DNA of 64,000 bases, taken from assembly GCF_003171515.1 (NCBI RefSeq), contig NC_089399.1, positions 3,100,001 to 3,164,000 of the forward strand, given 5' to 3'. Made by a program: the position numbers and the translations under genes. The stretch comes from Pyrenophora tritici-repentis (Eukaryota > Ascomycota > Dothideomycetes > Pleosporales > Pleosporaceae). Shown piece by piece: positions 22,504 to 32,146 of this stretch. The notes under the pieces are model-generated. The model saw nothing but the letters and a program-made list of their open reading frames with translations, was not told where the DNA came from and did no database searches. Each line of letters begins with the position of its first letter. Position 1 is the first letter of the stretch.

Positions 22504-22800
22504 AGCGACGATTCCGTAAGACCCCTGCTAGCCTAGGATACCCTTGCTAACTTAAGCCAGTCGCAGAGTACCGAGCTCTACTAGCTTAAGTGAGCTAGCT
22601 CAGAATCTCGAGGCACTCTTGTTTGTAAAACAGGTTGAAGGTGATGATATAGGCTTACTACACAAAACAAAGTTACACTGTGATACAAGTCACTAATTGT
22701 ACTTAAGCTGCTCATGGCTGTGATGGCCTGTGATGGCAGCCTGTCAATGCAGCAGTTCACGCTAGGCTGTGCTGATCAGCTCAGTTCCAGCGCTTCTCGC

Positions 22801-23237
22801 CGTGCGACCACGCTTGCACTGCACCCTGCAGGCGACGCAGTGTGCCTTCTAGTGAAGAGAAAACAGCCACACCTCACCAACCCTCTGCTCTATTTGCGTC
22901 GGATGTTAAATAATGGAATTGCCCTGCTGTCCTAGTGCATCCTGTACCGGTATGCAATGCTCTTAGTCTGCTGGAGTTCACGATACGTTAGTAGGCACAT
23001 CATCAACAACCTTTAGCCACCACAAGACACGCTTGTTCCTAGGAATAGACAGTTGCGTACTTTAAACTTAACATTAGGGATAAATAGGAAATGCACAATA
23101 TCATTGCAGGGGACTTCTTCTTGCCTTCAACATGCCACACGAATAGAGCAGAATGTGCCGGTGAGGTGTGGCTGTTGTTTCTCAACTGGAAGTCACACTG
23201 CGTCGCCTGCAGGGTGCAGTGTAAGCGTGGTCGCACG
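22801..23237. repeat. large inverted repeat (99-bp arms) in the left end of hAT-2
   Basis: 22801-22899 (CGTGCGACCACGCTTGCACT...) pairs with 23139-23237 at roughly 85-90 percent, with a ~240-bp loop. Transcribed, it would give a long hairpin RNA. It may be a solo nested inverted-repeat insertion or part of the hAT end; no target duplication is evident. Confidence 0.85.
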
Positions 23238-23719
23238 GAGACAAGGTTGTCAGTAATCAATATCTCATCAATATTGTTGTTTGATTTGTTTGATTCGGAG
23301 CCAACCAACTAACCAACAGTTAGCCACTGTATTTCTGTCAATCAATCAACCAATCTTGAGAACAAAATGTTGATAGGATTGGTGTTGTTTGATAGTAAGC
23401 GAGGGAGGGGGATACCTAGGTGAGGCCTCTGGGATAGCTGCTCAACGACGAATTCTTAGTGTTGGATCTTGCTTACTAAGCCTACTCGCGTGTAAGTTAT
23501 ATGACCTAGGTTCCATCCCATCTCTCACTCACTCCAGGCTAGTACGTACGAGGCTTAGCGCCCACAACGCTAGCTGGCAGAGACATAGATCTCAATTCCT
23601 GTAGCACAATACACAACACGATTCACACATGTTCTATTCCTAGTGCTACTGACATCAGGCTTATAACATTTAACAACACCTTACTTTCTCGCGGCTCCGG
23701 CTTACTTTTAGCCTTATCC

Positions 23720-26398
23720 ATGCCCTCTATACCAGCAAAACGCAAGCCCGAGGCTGCCGAAGAAGCTGATACTCCCTTCAAGCGAGCACAACGTACGCGC
23801 AAACCTACGCTCAAAGCGCTGTTGGGTGACGGCAGCCAGCCAACCCAGCCGATAGAGCTGCCAGAAAGTACGCCGGATCCGCCTACAGAGCCGCCTACAC
23901 AAGTTATCGAGCCGCCCACACGGGCTATTGAACCGCCATGTAAGCCTGTACAACAACCCGAGGAGCGCCCTCGGCGGGCATCACCACTGCCTATTTTGGC
24001 TGCCTCACAAGCCTCTCGGCTCACTGATGAGCCAGCCTGGGAGTCGCAGTTAATGTTTGATAAGCCAGAGGACTCTATTGTACAGCCTTTAGCTTTCTCT
24101 AGCGCTGCCACTGAGGCTTTGGTGGAGGAGGATAGCGCTGTGAGCGTCGATTTTCGCGACTTTGAGGGCGTCGATTGGTCGCGATTAAAGGGGTTTGTCG
24201 CGCCGCTGAGCACTCCACGAGGCAAGGCAAGCTGGATTTTTCAACACGGCTGGCGTGTCTGGAAGGAGGGTACTCACCACCCAGATGAGTTGTACTTTGT
24301 GTGCAAGTACTGTCATATTCATAAGCTACCTAATGGTGTACACCGAGTAACGAAGTCAACCACTGCCGCCAACGGGCACCTCCAGCTTGATAAACCTGGT
24401 CATCGGCTCAGCAAAGATGGTCCAATCCTAAGCAAACCTCTCCGCAAACATGGACAACAATCACTTCGTCAGGCAGCTCTAAGCGGTGTCAAATTTAGTC
24501 TAGAGGCGTACAAGACTATAGGAAACTTCGACGTACAAGAATTTCGGCAGGCAGCTGCGCTCTGGCTGGTCGACAACAACAGACCACTCCGCGAGTTTGA
24601 GACGCCGGCTTTTCGCAAGATGATCAGGCTTGCTAATCCTGAGGCAGAGGCGGCGTTATGGAGGTCTCATAACAGCGTGTCAGCGTTCGTGATGAGGTTG
24701 TACAGTTGGCTACGGCCTCAGGTGGTGCGCGCGTTGGCTGAAGCCGAGAGCAAGGTACATATAAGCTTCGATGGGTGGACGACAAAAGGCGGCAAACGTG
24801 GCTTCTTTTCTGTAGTTGCTCACTACGCCAACAGTAAGGGCGCGATAGTTGACCTACCCATCGCGCTGCCGCAGCTGGTGGGTGCCCACACTGGTGAGGC
24901 GATAGCTGACGCTGTAACCAAAATCCTGCAATCCTTCAGCATTAATCGCAGCAAACTCGGCTACTTTGTGCTCGATAACGCTTACAATAACGACACCGCT
25001 GTTAACAAACTCGCCGCGATGTACCACTTTTCTGCCTCCGATCGCCGCCTCCGCTGCGCTTGCCACATACTTAACCTTGTTGGCCAAACGATTATGTTCG
25101 GGAGGGATGCTGACGCGTATAACAACGCCCTGGAGAACACAAAGATGGAGGATTTTTACATGAAGGAGTGGCGGAAAGAAGGACCGCTTGGCGTGTATCT
25201 TGATATTATCAACTACATCAACACGCCGAAGCAGTGGAGTATTTTTGAAGATTGCCAACGCGAGGCAGTTAACAGCATGCCCACAGGCGCCAGCGGCGGC
25301 ACTCGCGAGCCAATTAAGCCGTGTGTTACACGTTGGAACAGCTATTACGACTGCTTTAAGCGCGGAGTTCAGCTCCAACAAGCTATCAACGCATACGCCA
25401 CGTACCACATTCGCGAGACTGAACAGGCTGACGAACAGGCAGCTATTAGAGGAAACAAGCTGCCTGATGTGCCGCGGTGGATGAGGTCAGACGGCCTTAC
25501 GGCGGCTGACTGGGCGGTGATTACTGAGTACATGGCGATACTGCAGCCGCTCAAGTTTGCTACAGATCGCCTCCAAGGCCGCGGCAAGTGTGGCCGTTTT
25601 GGCGCACTCTACGAGGTCATCCCAGTATTTGAGAGTGTGATAACTGAGCTGGATGCACGCCTTCGGCCATACGAATCGGTCAACCACGAGCCATCTGAGG
25701 CGCCCGAAGATCACATCCCGATCAACCTGCGAGCCGCGAGGCGAAAAGCGAGCAATTACTTTACTAAGATCCTCCAAAGTCCCATTTACTACGCAGCTAC
25801 GGCACTACATCCACGATATAAAACATACTCTAAGCGCTTCTGGCGCGACAAACCTACACAATTGAGCACCGCGCACGCGAAGTTTCTGCGGGTTTGGGCT
25901 GCCTACAAGCCTGCCGCTGCTGCCACAACACCAACCCCTGCGCCAAAACCTACCATGAGCAGCTTTGACGACGCTATCGACGCTATACTAGATGAGGACG
26001 GCGAGCATACATTGGAGGTGGAGGATGAGTACGATAGCTGGTTAAAAGAGCCTATGTGGACGTCTGATCAACACAAGGAGGGTCCAACAGCTGTACAGTA
26101 CTGGTTATCGTTGAAGCCGAAGTATCCACATCTTTCACGATTGGCGATCGACGTGTTGACTATACCCGCCTCCAGCTCTGATTGTGAGCGCGTTTTTGCG
26201 GGAACTGGCGATATAATTGAGCCACAAAGGCGGAAAATTGGCGCGCAGTTACTGGCTGCTTTGGTGTGCTTGCAACGGTGGACTCGTGCAGGTTTTACAA
26301 CACCAAGCACGACAACAGCAGCAAAGCATACTGATGAGGAGCTCACGGAAGAGTTTGCGATAGGAACGTGGGAAGAGCCGCCTGCAGAATTGTCATAG
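23720..26398 (+). CDS. hAT transposase (hAT-2), full length
   Basis: A single open frame of 892 aa from MPSIPAKRK to a stop at 26396-26398. It has a Pro-rich leader, a BED-type zinc finger (VCKYCHIHK then paired His), the catalytic core SFDGWTTKGGKRG, YFVLDNAYNNDTA, the C-x2-H motif RCACHILNL, VTRWNSYYDC, and a complete hATC domain (VQYWLSLKPKYP, SSDCERVFAGTGD). All hallmark residues of the hAT RNase-H-like fold appear present, with no internal stop, so it may be active and could act on related elements such as hAT-1, whose transposase is closely similar. The start at 23720 is the first ATG after long AT-rich 5' sequence. Confidence 0.93.
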   Translation: MPSIPAKRKPEAAEEADTPFKRAQRTRKPTLKALLGDGSQPTQPIELPESTPDPPTEPPTQVIEPPTRAIEPPCKPVQQPEERPRRASPLPILAASQASRLTDEPAWESQLMFDKPEDSIVQPLAFSSAATEALVEEDSAVSVDFRDFEGVDWSRLKGFVAPLSTPRGKASWIFQHGWRVWKEGTHHPDELYFVCKYCHIHKLPNGVHRVTKSTTAANGHLQLDKPGHRLSKDGPILSKPLRKHGQQSLRQAALSGVKFSLEAYKTIGNFDVQEFRQAAALWLVDNNRPLREFETPAFRKMIRLANPEAEAALWRSHNSVSAFVMRLYSWLRPQVVRALAEAESKVHISFDGWTTKGGKRGFFSVVAHYANSKGAIVDLPIALPQLVGAHTGEAIADAVTKILQSFSINRSKLGYFVLDNAYNNDTAVNKLAAMYHFSASDRRLRCACHILNLVGQTIMFGRDADAYNNALENTKMEDFYMKEWRKEGPLGVYLDIINYINTPKQWSIFEDCQREAVNSMPTGASGGTREPIKPCVTRWNSYYDCFKRGVQLQQAINAYATYHIRETEQADEQAAIRGNKLPDVPRWMRSDGLTAADWAVITEYMAILQPLKFATDRLQGRGKCGRFGALYEVIPVFESVITELDARLRPYESVNHEPSEAPEDHIPINLRAARRKASNYFTKILQSPIYYAATALHPRYKTYSKRFWRDKPTQLSTAHAKFLRVWAAYKPAAAATTPTPAPKPTMSSFDDAIDAILDEDGEHTLEVEDEYDSWLKEPMWTSDQHKEGPTAVQYWLSLKPKYPHLSRLAIDVLTIPASSSDCERVFAGTGDIIEPQRRKIGAQLLAALVCLQRWTRAGFTTPSTTTAAKHTDEELTEEFAIGTWEEPPAELS

Positions 26399-26776
26399 AA
26401 ACGTCCCTTCAGAACCTTAAGTCTATCAATATTCAATCAATCAACCAACCAAAAATTGGCTCTTCAGTCTCATCAACTCAAACAAACAAACTGTAGCCCT
26501 AAGAAATGAGCCAGTCAATCAACATCTACGCCTCAAATGTTGGTTGTTTTGTTTGTTGACTTCTCTGCACGGAGAGAAGCGCTGAGAGCTGAGCTGATCA
26601 GCACAGCCTAGCGTGCACTGCCTCCACAGGCTGCTATTACAAGCTATTAGAAGACGTCACAGGCTATCACAGCCCTCAACTACTTATATTATCTCTTAAT
26701 CCGCCATGGCAAGTACTCTCTGACTTCAACTTGTTTGCGATATCTGCTTTTCCGTTGAAGCATCATTGTAGCAGCC
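26399..26776. other. hAT-2 right end and NLR 5' region
   Basis: Up to 26685 this is the subterminal and terminal repeat of hAT-2. The remaining ~90 bp precede the NLR start at 26777, so the hAT landed within about 100 bp of the NLR start codon and probably in its promoter or 5' leader. Confidence 0.7.
26568..26685. repeat. right terminal inverted repeat of hAT-2
   Basis: Its reverse complement aligns with 22705-22806, sharing the CAGCCTGT, CACGCTAGGCTGTGCTGATC and CAGCGCTTCTC blocks, with an extra ~23 bp near the tip. Confidence 0.8.
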
Positions 26777-29540
26777 ATGCGACTTCTTCACTTTGACCCG
26801 TCTGGCAGACTTGTTCTGACAGATTTTCGCAGTCAAATCATCCCACCATATGCTATCCTTTCACACAGATGGGGGCATCCCAATTCTGAGGTTCTCTTTG
26901 AAGACATTGAAAACGGGGCCTATCACAAGAAAGACGGCTATCGAAAGATCAAGTTCTGCGCTACACAGGCGGCCGAGGATCAGCTCCGGTACTTCTGGAT
27001 CGACACATGTTGCATTGACAAATGGAACGTCCGTGAGCTCTCAAGCTCGATACTCAATGTTTGTTTGGTACAAGAATGCAACAAGATGCTACGTATTCCT
27101 ATCAGACGTATCTGCACCCTCGACACTTCAACAAAGCGACTGGGAAGCTTCCTTCCGGGAAAGCGATTGGTTTCGTCGAGGCTGGACACTTCAGGAGCTC
27201 ATTGCGCCAATATCAGTCGAGTTCTACTCCTGCGAACGACGGCAAATCGGCGACAAAAGGTCTCTTGAGCAGCTCGTGCACGATGTAACTAGCATTCCAA
27301 TCACAGTATTGCGAAATTGTCCATTGGACCAATTTACTACATCTGAACGAATGCACTGGGCCAAAAAACGCAAAACTACTGAAGATGAAGATATTGTGTA
27401 CTGCCTTCTTGGAATATTTAATATCTCTATGCCTGTATCTTACGGCGAGGGAAAGGAGAAAGCATTAGGAAGACTACTAGCTGAAGTAGGCGAAGCCAAC
27501 AGCGCACCCTCTATCATTCCGTTTTCCCAGAACGATCGTTTTGTGGGTCAGGAGTCACAGCTTGCTAAACTAGAAGAAAAGCTCTTCAGCGACAAGCAAA
27601 CCACCACATTCGCGATTGTAGGACCTGGAGGAACAGGCAAATCACAGCTAGCGCTTGAGCTCGCACACAGGACACGGCAAAACAATCAGAATTGCTCAGT
27701 CTTCTGGATTGATGCAAGCAATCTAGACAGTCTCGATCAGTCATATGCAGGGATTGCCCAAAAGCTCAAAATTCCCAGCTGGGACGATGAGAAGGCAAAC
27801 CTTAAGCAGCTAGTAAGGCTTTGTCTAGAGGAAAGAGGTGCAAGACAGTGTCTGCTCATTTTTGACAACACAGAGGACATAAGCTTAGGATCTCCAGGGT
27901 TATCTGGACCACAAGCTGCAAGTTTGATTAGCTACTTACCTCAGTCTGAACTGTGTTCTATCGTCTTCACAACAACCAACAGAAACATAGCTAAGAAGCT
28001 CGCATCGCAGAATCTTGTAGAGCTGCAGAATCTGACACCTACTACGGCTCAGAGGATGTTCGAAAAGTACTTGGACGCCGTGCTTTCTGAAAGTGAGGAG
28101 CAGGAGGCAAAGCTGTTGCTACAAGAGCTATCCTATCTTCCACTAGCCATTGTCCAAGCAGCAGCGTGTATCAACAACACAGAATTAAAAGTCCCCCAGT
28201 ACCGATCACAAATGGGCCTGCAGAAGTATGATGCTTTCGAAAACAGCGACGAAGTGACTGACGTCAAGCTAAGGGGCTACAATATAAAGAGTCCTATAGC
28301 TACTACGTTGTTCATCTCGATGGACATGATCCGCATTGAGAATCCGATTGTAGTGAACTGTCTATACATCGCCGCCTGCGTAGACTCGAAAGATATTCCG
28401 CTTGATCTTGTACGAGCGTACTCACTTGGGATGGATGCTGCGGTACAGGTACTTAGCAATTACAAGGCCGTTACCAGGAGACCAGCTGAGACTGCATTCG
28501 ATGTTCACAGACTTGTGCATCTCGCTCTGCGGGAGTGCCTTGAAAGTCAAGAAAAACTAGCCCAGTGGACTCAGGATACTATTGCAAAGCTACTCCAGGT
28601 GTTCCCAGATCATGGTCATGGCAATAGAAGCAAGTGGGGACGACTACTTCAACATGCCAAGTGCGCTCTGTCATATGGTTGTGCTGAAGACGAGAATATT
28701 GACTGGCTACATCTAGCGAGGAAATCTGCCATGGCGTTGTACAGTGACGGACGGTATAATGAAGCGGAAGAGCTATTTGTGCAGGTGATGGAGACTTTCA
28801 AGACGAAGCTCGGAGCAGACCATCCAGACACGATAGGCAGTATGAACAATTTAGCGTCGACATACAGCAATCAAGGCCGCTGGGAAGAGGCTGAGAAGCT
28901 AAATGTCCAAGTGATGGAGACTTGCAAGATGAAGCTCGGAGCAGACCATCCAGACACGCTAGGCAGTATGAACAATTTAGCGTCGACATACAGCAATCAA
29001 GGCCGCTGGGAGGAGGCTGAAAAGCTACAGGTGCAGGTGACGGAGACCTGTAAGACGAAGCTCGGGGCAGACCATCCAGACACGCTGGCTAGCATAGCCA
29101 ACCTTGCGTCGACATACAGATTTCAAGGCCGCTGGGAGGAGGCTGAGAAGCTATTTGTGCAGGTCATGAAGACTCGCAAGACGAAGCTCGGAGCAGACCA
29201 TCCAGACACGCTGACTAGCATGAACAACTTAGCGTCGACATACAACAATCAAGGCCGCTGGGAGGAGGCTGAGAAGCTCTTTGTACAGGTGACGGAGACT
29301 CTCAAGACGAAGCTGGGATCGGACCATCCAGACACGCTGCGCAGCGTAAACAATCTCGCTTTTACGCGGAAATCACTTGGAAAAAACAAAGAGGCTCTTG
29401 GATTGTTGAGAGAATGCGTACAGCTTTCCCAGCATGGGTTTAGAGCTGATCATCCTGATTTGGTATCTTACACAGAATCGTTAGCTCAGTGGGAGGCAGA
29501 GCCTCAGGCAGTTGTCAAAGGCAAATGTATAGTAATGTAA
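26777..29540 (+). pseudogene. HET/NB-ARC/TPR NLR-like gene with one frameshift in HET
   Basis: From 26777 (MRLLHFDPSG) the frame gives the first half of a HET domain (IPPYAILSHRWG, FWIDTCCIDK). At about 27050-27056 the homology moves to another frame (MFVWYKNATRCYVFLSDVS), with no GT-AG pair to explain it, so a small indel is likely. The rest is one open frame to 29540: the HET end (GWTLQELIAP, DIVYCLLGIF), an NB-ARC nucleotide-binding domain (Walker A GPGGTGKSQLAL, Walker B CLLIFDN, LSYLPLAI) and five TPR (kinesin-light-chain type) repeats of 42 residues. Fungal NLRs of this build sense non-self and use HET to kill the cell. Alternatives are a sequencing error, or translation from 27058 of an NB-ARC/TPR protein without complete HET. 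It is the only non-transposase gene in the TA-flanked element. Confidence 0.8.
28736..29365 (+). repeat. tandem 126-bp TPR-coding repeats
   Basis: Five units of exactly 126 bp (42 aa: AEKL-VQV-ET-KTKLGADHPDTL...NNLASTY-NQGRWEE). The GCGTCGACATACA word recurs at 126-bp steps (28856, 28982, 29108, 29234). The units differ at only a few codons, concentrated at a few TPR positions. Confidence 0.92.
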
Positions 29541-29921
29541 GTGTTCGTGTGGGTGCGCATATGATACGTACCTTCCATCTCACCGCCGCAATCAAGGCAG
29601 AAAAAAACTATCACATCAGCTCTAGTCTCACGAAGCGAGTAATCTGTCATGGAACTGCTGCTATAATGACAGGAATATATGCTGAAAACTTGTGAAGGAA
29701 ATGCGATTGCGCTTATCCTCTGCACTTGATGGTATTTATTCTTTGTGATTGTACGTTTTATCAATGCTGTATTACTGTACTGTGTGAGTAAGCGTTGTGC
29801 AAGCCACTAGCTTAGAAACACAGGCTAGCTATTCCAGGATCTTGGCTACCGGCAGAATGGTTATTCGTCAAGCTCGGATAGGGCTATCCTAGTACAACAG
29901 GGATTCTGTCAAAGCTGAGAG
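29541..29921. other. NLR 3' flank inside the TA-flanked element
   Basis: No gene. Ends at the right 35-bp inverted repeat. Confidence 0.6.
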
Positions 29922-29956
29922 TGCGCAAAGGGTGAGGCCGGTTTTGCAAAGTACTG
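29922..29956. repeat. right 35-bp terminal inverted repeat of the NLR-carrying element
   Basis: Starts TGCGCAAAGG and ends GCAAAGTACTG, with TA outside at 29957-29958. One mismatch (G/C) against the left copy. Confidence 0.9.
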
Positions 29957-30387
29957 TAGGTGTCTTTAGAGACCTTAAGGAGATCAGTCTTGTCCGATCC
30001 AAACAAAATCAGCTGGTCATCCGGAAATGTTTCCTCATCGCTATCTCCTTCTGCTTTGATGGTCTTCTGGGCTAGATGTAGAGCGATGTTCTTATTAGAC
30101 GCAAGCCTATTTAAATACTCGGTGATTGCGTCGCGTCGTAACTTCCGGCTAGTAACAGGGACGAGTTTACCAGTTGTTTCATCTTTCGTACAGACTTGAA
30201 TGGGTACAACACAAAGCACTGCAGAATCCCCCAGACGGTAGTCTACATGACATATAGCAGTCTTGCTTGGTGGTTGAACTTCCCATGATACAGGTCTATT
30301 ATCAAGTCGTTTACCGATAAACTCTGGGACGTTGTTTTCATCGCCGGGCGGCTTGGTTTGCTGCTTAGGCTTGCCTCGTCGAGACAT
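29957..30387 (-). pseudogene. Argonaute-like gene, N-terminal part
   Basis: From the ATG at 30387 (MSRRGKPKQQTK) an open frame reads through NRPVSWEVQPPSK, 'VPVTSRKLRRDAITEYLNRLA' and 'DDQLILFGSDKTDLLKVSKDT', comparable to the Argonaute N domain, ending in the TA target site. The visible frame runs a few codons into the inserted element before stopping. The natural continuation is at 22466 on the same strand. Absence of stops in either part (about 480 codons joined) suggests that the insertion is recent. A basic, Gln/Lys-rich leader is usual for fungal Argonautes. The family call is moderate; the joint is strong. Confidence 0.65.
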
Positions 30388-31396
30388 TCCGTTTCTCGGA
30401 TCGAATAGAATGAATGAAGCAAGTTTCTGTAATGAACCTTACATGTCGTCTCAGGCCCCTATTTATCATTTTTCTGCGCCAAGGTTCTGGTTTGTCAGTG
30501 TCATGCCTTGAGTGTCTGCTGATCTCCATACAGGACCTCATTGCTTTGCTAGCCCAACACCACGAGCTGATTGCTACAAGTCATATTACTTCCAGAACCA
30601 GCGTACAGTACGAAATTTCTCAGATCTAGAAGGATCGCTAAGTTTGTGATCGTCGCTTGACGGCATCAGACACATCGTGAATCACACTACCTTAGGAATG
30701 ATCAAGACAGCAAGCGAGATGTTGCAGGGAGGAAATCTCGAGATTTGTCGGTACCTACAATACGCGGCTTTATTGGCAGCACTAGTGGCACCGCATTCAT
30801 TCCCGTCCCGAAAGATCATTAATAAATGAACAGGTCGGCTGGTTGTCAGTGGCATCGTCCGAATCATCTCGTGATAAAAGCTATTTAGGGTCCCAAAGAT
30901 CTCGAGCTCATCGCGCTAGTTCTTGACATGGCTTTCTTTTGTTCCCTAAATGCAACCGTTGCGGTAGATCACTGTGAATGTAACCGTGGTGCAATTATAA
31001 ATTATAGAATGGATAGCTTGTCGATGCCTACTTAGGTAGGCGAAGACGCGTCTTGGTGGAACTGCGGATGACTAACCAGCCCATGACGTCACGCGCTCTC
31101 ACTAGTCCCTGCACATGTGCATGCACCATCCAACTTCACAACGCGCAGCAATGAGATTCAGCATGTTGACTTCCATACAAACCTATCACTATTATAAAAA
31201 AACCACTAGAATCTGTTTAAGTTTCTTACGATTGATATATACTGGTCTATCCGGTCTTCAAACCTGCAACGAGACGCATCCGTTCAGTACCACTTGGCCT
31301 ATAACTCTCGCTCATATCACTCTCACCATCTTCCAGATCTACGCTTGGATCCATCATTTACATGTCCATTTCAACCCAGTGCGCCAGCGCATCAAT
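30388..31396. other. intergenic, upstream of the Argonaute-like gene
   Basis: No gene recognised. Probably the promoter of the Argonaute-like gene (-) and the 3' side of the next gene (-). Confidence 0.5.
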
Positions 31397-32146
31397 TTAG
31401 GACACAGTATCCATATCCAACCACTTCACACACACAGCCCTGGACCTCAAGCAAACCACCTTGACCTCATACCTTCCGCGCTTCCTCCTAGTAATATATG
31501 CCTTGATATCCTTTTCTGTGTCGATCAACGGCATCTGCTTGATCTTCTTGTTTGGGGGCGCTTTGGAAACCGGCGTTTCTGCTTGAACACCACCATCTCC
31601 AATTAACGTGACATCATCTGCAACGTCTGACTTAACATACGCAGCAGCAGCCTCTTTTTTCTGCATCGCCATCGCCTTGTCGAAATCCTCCAAACGACCC
31701 AAGCCCAACTTCCCAAGCACCTCCGTCTCGGTCTCCACACCGTAGGCTTTGCGGAACTGGTCGTCTAGCATGCGCTTCACGGCAACGGGGTCGATCTGCA
31801 TCATCTTGCATGTCGGGAAGATGCAGTGTTCGAGTACAGTGCTCAGCTCGCGGAGAGTCAATTCGTCGATCTCGTCGCGGTCCATGATGGGCATTTCATC
31901 GCGTAGCTGGCCGATGAGAGCGTGTTTCTCGCCGACGCCCAGGTTGGCCGCTTGGTATTGCTCGAAGGTGCAGTCTGCGACGCTCTTGAGTGGCTTGGGA
32001 ATTGCAGTGGCTTGTGTTACGGTTGCGTAGGTGGGCGGCGGTGGGTATGTGACTGGATGCGCTGGTGTACCGATCCTGATGTCGTTGAGACCGTTAAGGC
32101 GGACAACTTGCTTTCCCAAGTTCCTGCGTGTCTTGGGGGTTTCCAT
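31397..32146 (-). CDS. hypothetical protein, 249 aa
   Basis: A single open frame from METPKTRRNLGKQ at 32146 to a stop at 31397. It is mostly helical and charged, with a conserved-looking middle (DEIDELTLRELSTVLEHCIFPTCKMMQIDP, about residues 92-121, and MLDDQFRKAYGVETE) and a basic, Lys/Arg-rich C-terminus (TRRKRGRYEVK). No signal peptide or membrane segment. I do not recognise the family. It is the first ordinary gene to the right of the transposon-rich zone. The start is the first ATG in frame. Confidence 0.7.
   Translation of the reverse strand: METPKTRRNLGKQVVRLNGLNDIRIGTPAHPVTYPPPPTYATVTQATAIPKPLKSVADCTFEQYQAANLGVGEKHALIGQLRDEMPIMDRDEIDELTLRELSTVLEHCIFPTCKMMQIDPVAVKRMLDDQFRKAYGVETETEVLGKLGLGRLEDFDKAMAMQKKEAAAAYVKSDVADDVTLIGDGGVQAETPVSKAPPNKKIKQMPLIDTEKDIKAYITRRKRGRYEVKVVCLRSRAVCVKWLDMDTVS

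Larger units (their letters stand above)
22705..26685 (+). mobile_element. hAT-family DNA transposon (hAT-2), apparently intact
   Basis: The ends form long imperfect inverted repeats of over 100 bp: GGCTGTGAT-GCCTGTGA near 22716 and GCTAGGCTGTGCTGATCAGC at 22772-22791 match the reverse complements near 26653-26674 and 26597-26616. One complete 892-codon transposase lies inside. AATCAATCAACC-type subterminal motifs occur near both ends (23338-23354 and 26433-26449). I could not identify a convincing 8-bp target duplication, so the outer limits are good only to about 10 bp. It sits inside the NLR-carrying element, between its left repeat and the NLR promoter. Confidence 0.85.
22469..29956. mobile_element. 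7.5-kb TA-flanked inverted-repeat element carrying an NLR gene
   Basis: The ends are 35-bp inverted repeats matching at 34/35 positions (CAGTACTTTGCAAAACCG at 22469; reverse complement ends at 29956), with weaker similarity for another ~40 bp inward (for example CTAGGATA-CCCT in both). TA flanks each side (22467-22468 and 29957-29958). Removing the element and one TA joins an Argonaute-like frame precisely. CAGT ends with a TA duplication fit Tc1/mariner/pogo-type transposition, but no such transposase is inside. The contents are a HET/NB-ARC/TPR gene (26777-29540) and a nested hAT (22705-26685). Without the hAT the element is about 3.5 kb with the NLR as its only gene. Confidence 0.85.

Noticed and set aside
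22705..26685. Exact 8-bp target duplication of hAT-2
   Set aside because: Several placements were tried (for example AAGCTGCT against AACTACTT); none matches convincingly, so none is claimed.
27040..27060. Intron at the frame change of the NLR gene
   Set aside because: The two frames abut within a few bases; there is no room for a GT-AG intron.
28649..28989. Minus-strand frames over the TPR repeats
   Set aside because: They are shadows of the 126-bp TPR repeats on the + strand.
22469..29956. Inversion with staggered breaks as explanation for the inverted 35-bp copies
   Set aside because: An inversion would leave a 35-bp copy inside the Argonaute-like gene. Instead the frame is restored only by removing everything between and keeping a single TA, which is the signature of an insertion.
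22469..29956. Starship-type giant mobile element
   Set aside because: No tyrosine-recombinase captain gene (DUF3435) was seen, the element is small, and it has long terminal inverted repeats with a TA duplication.
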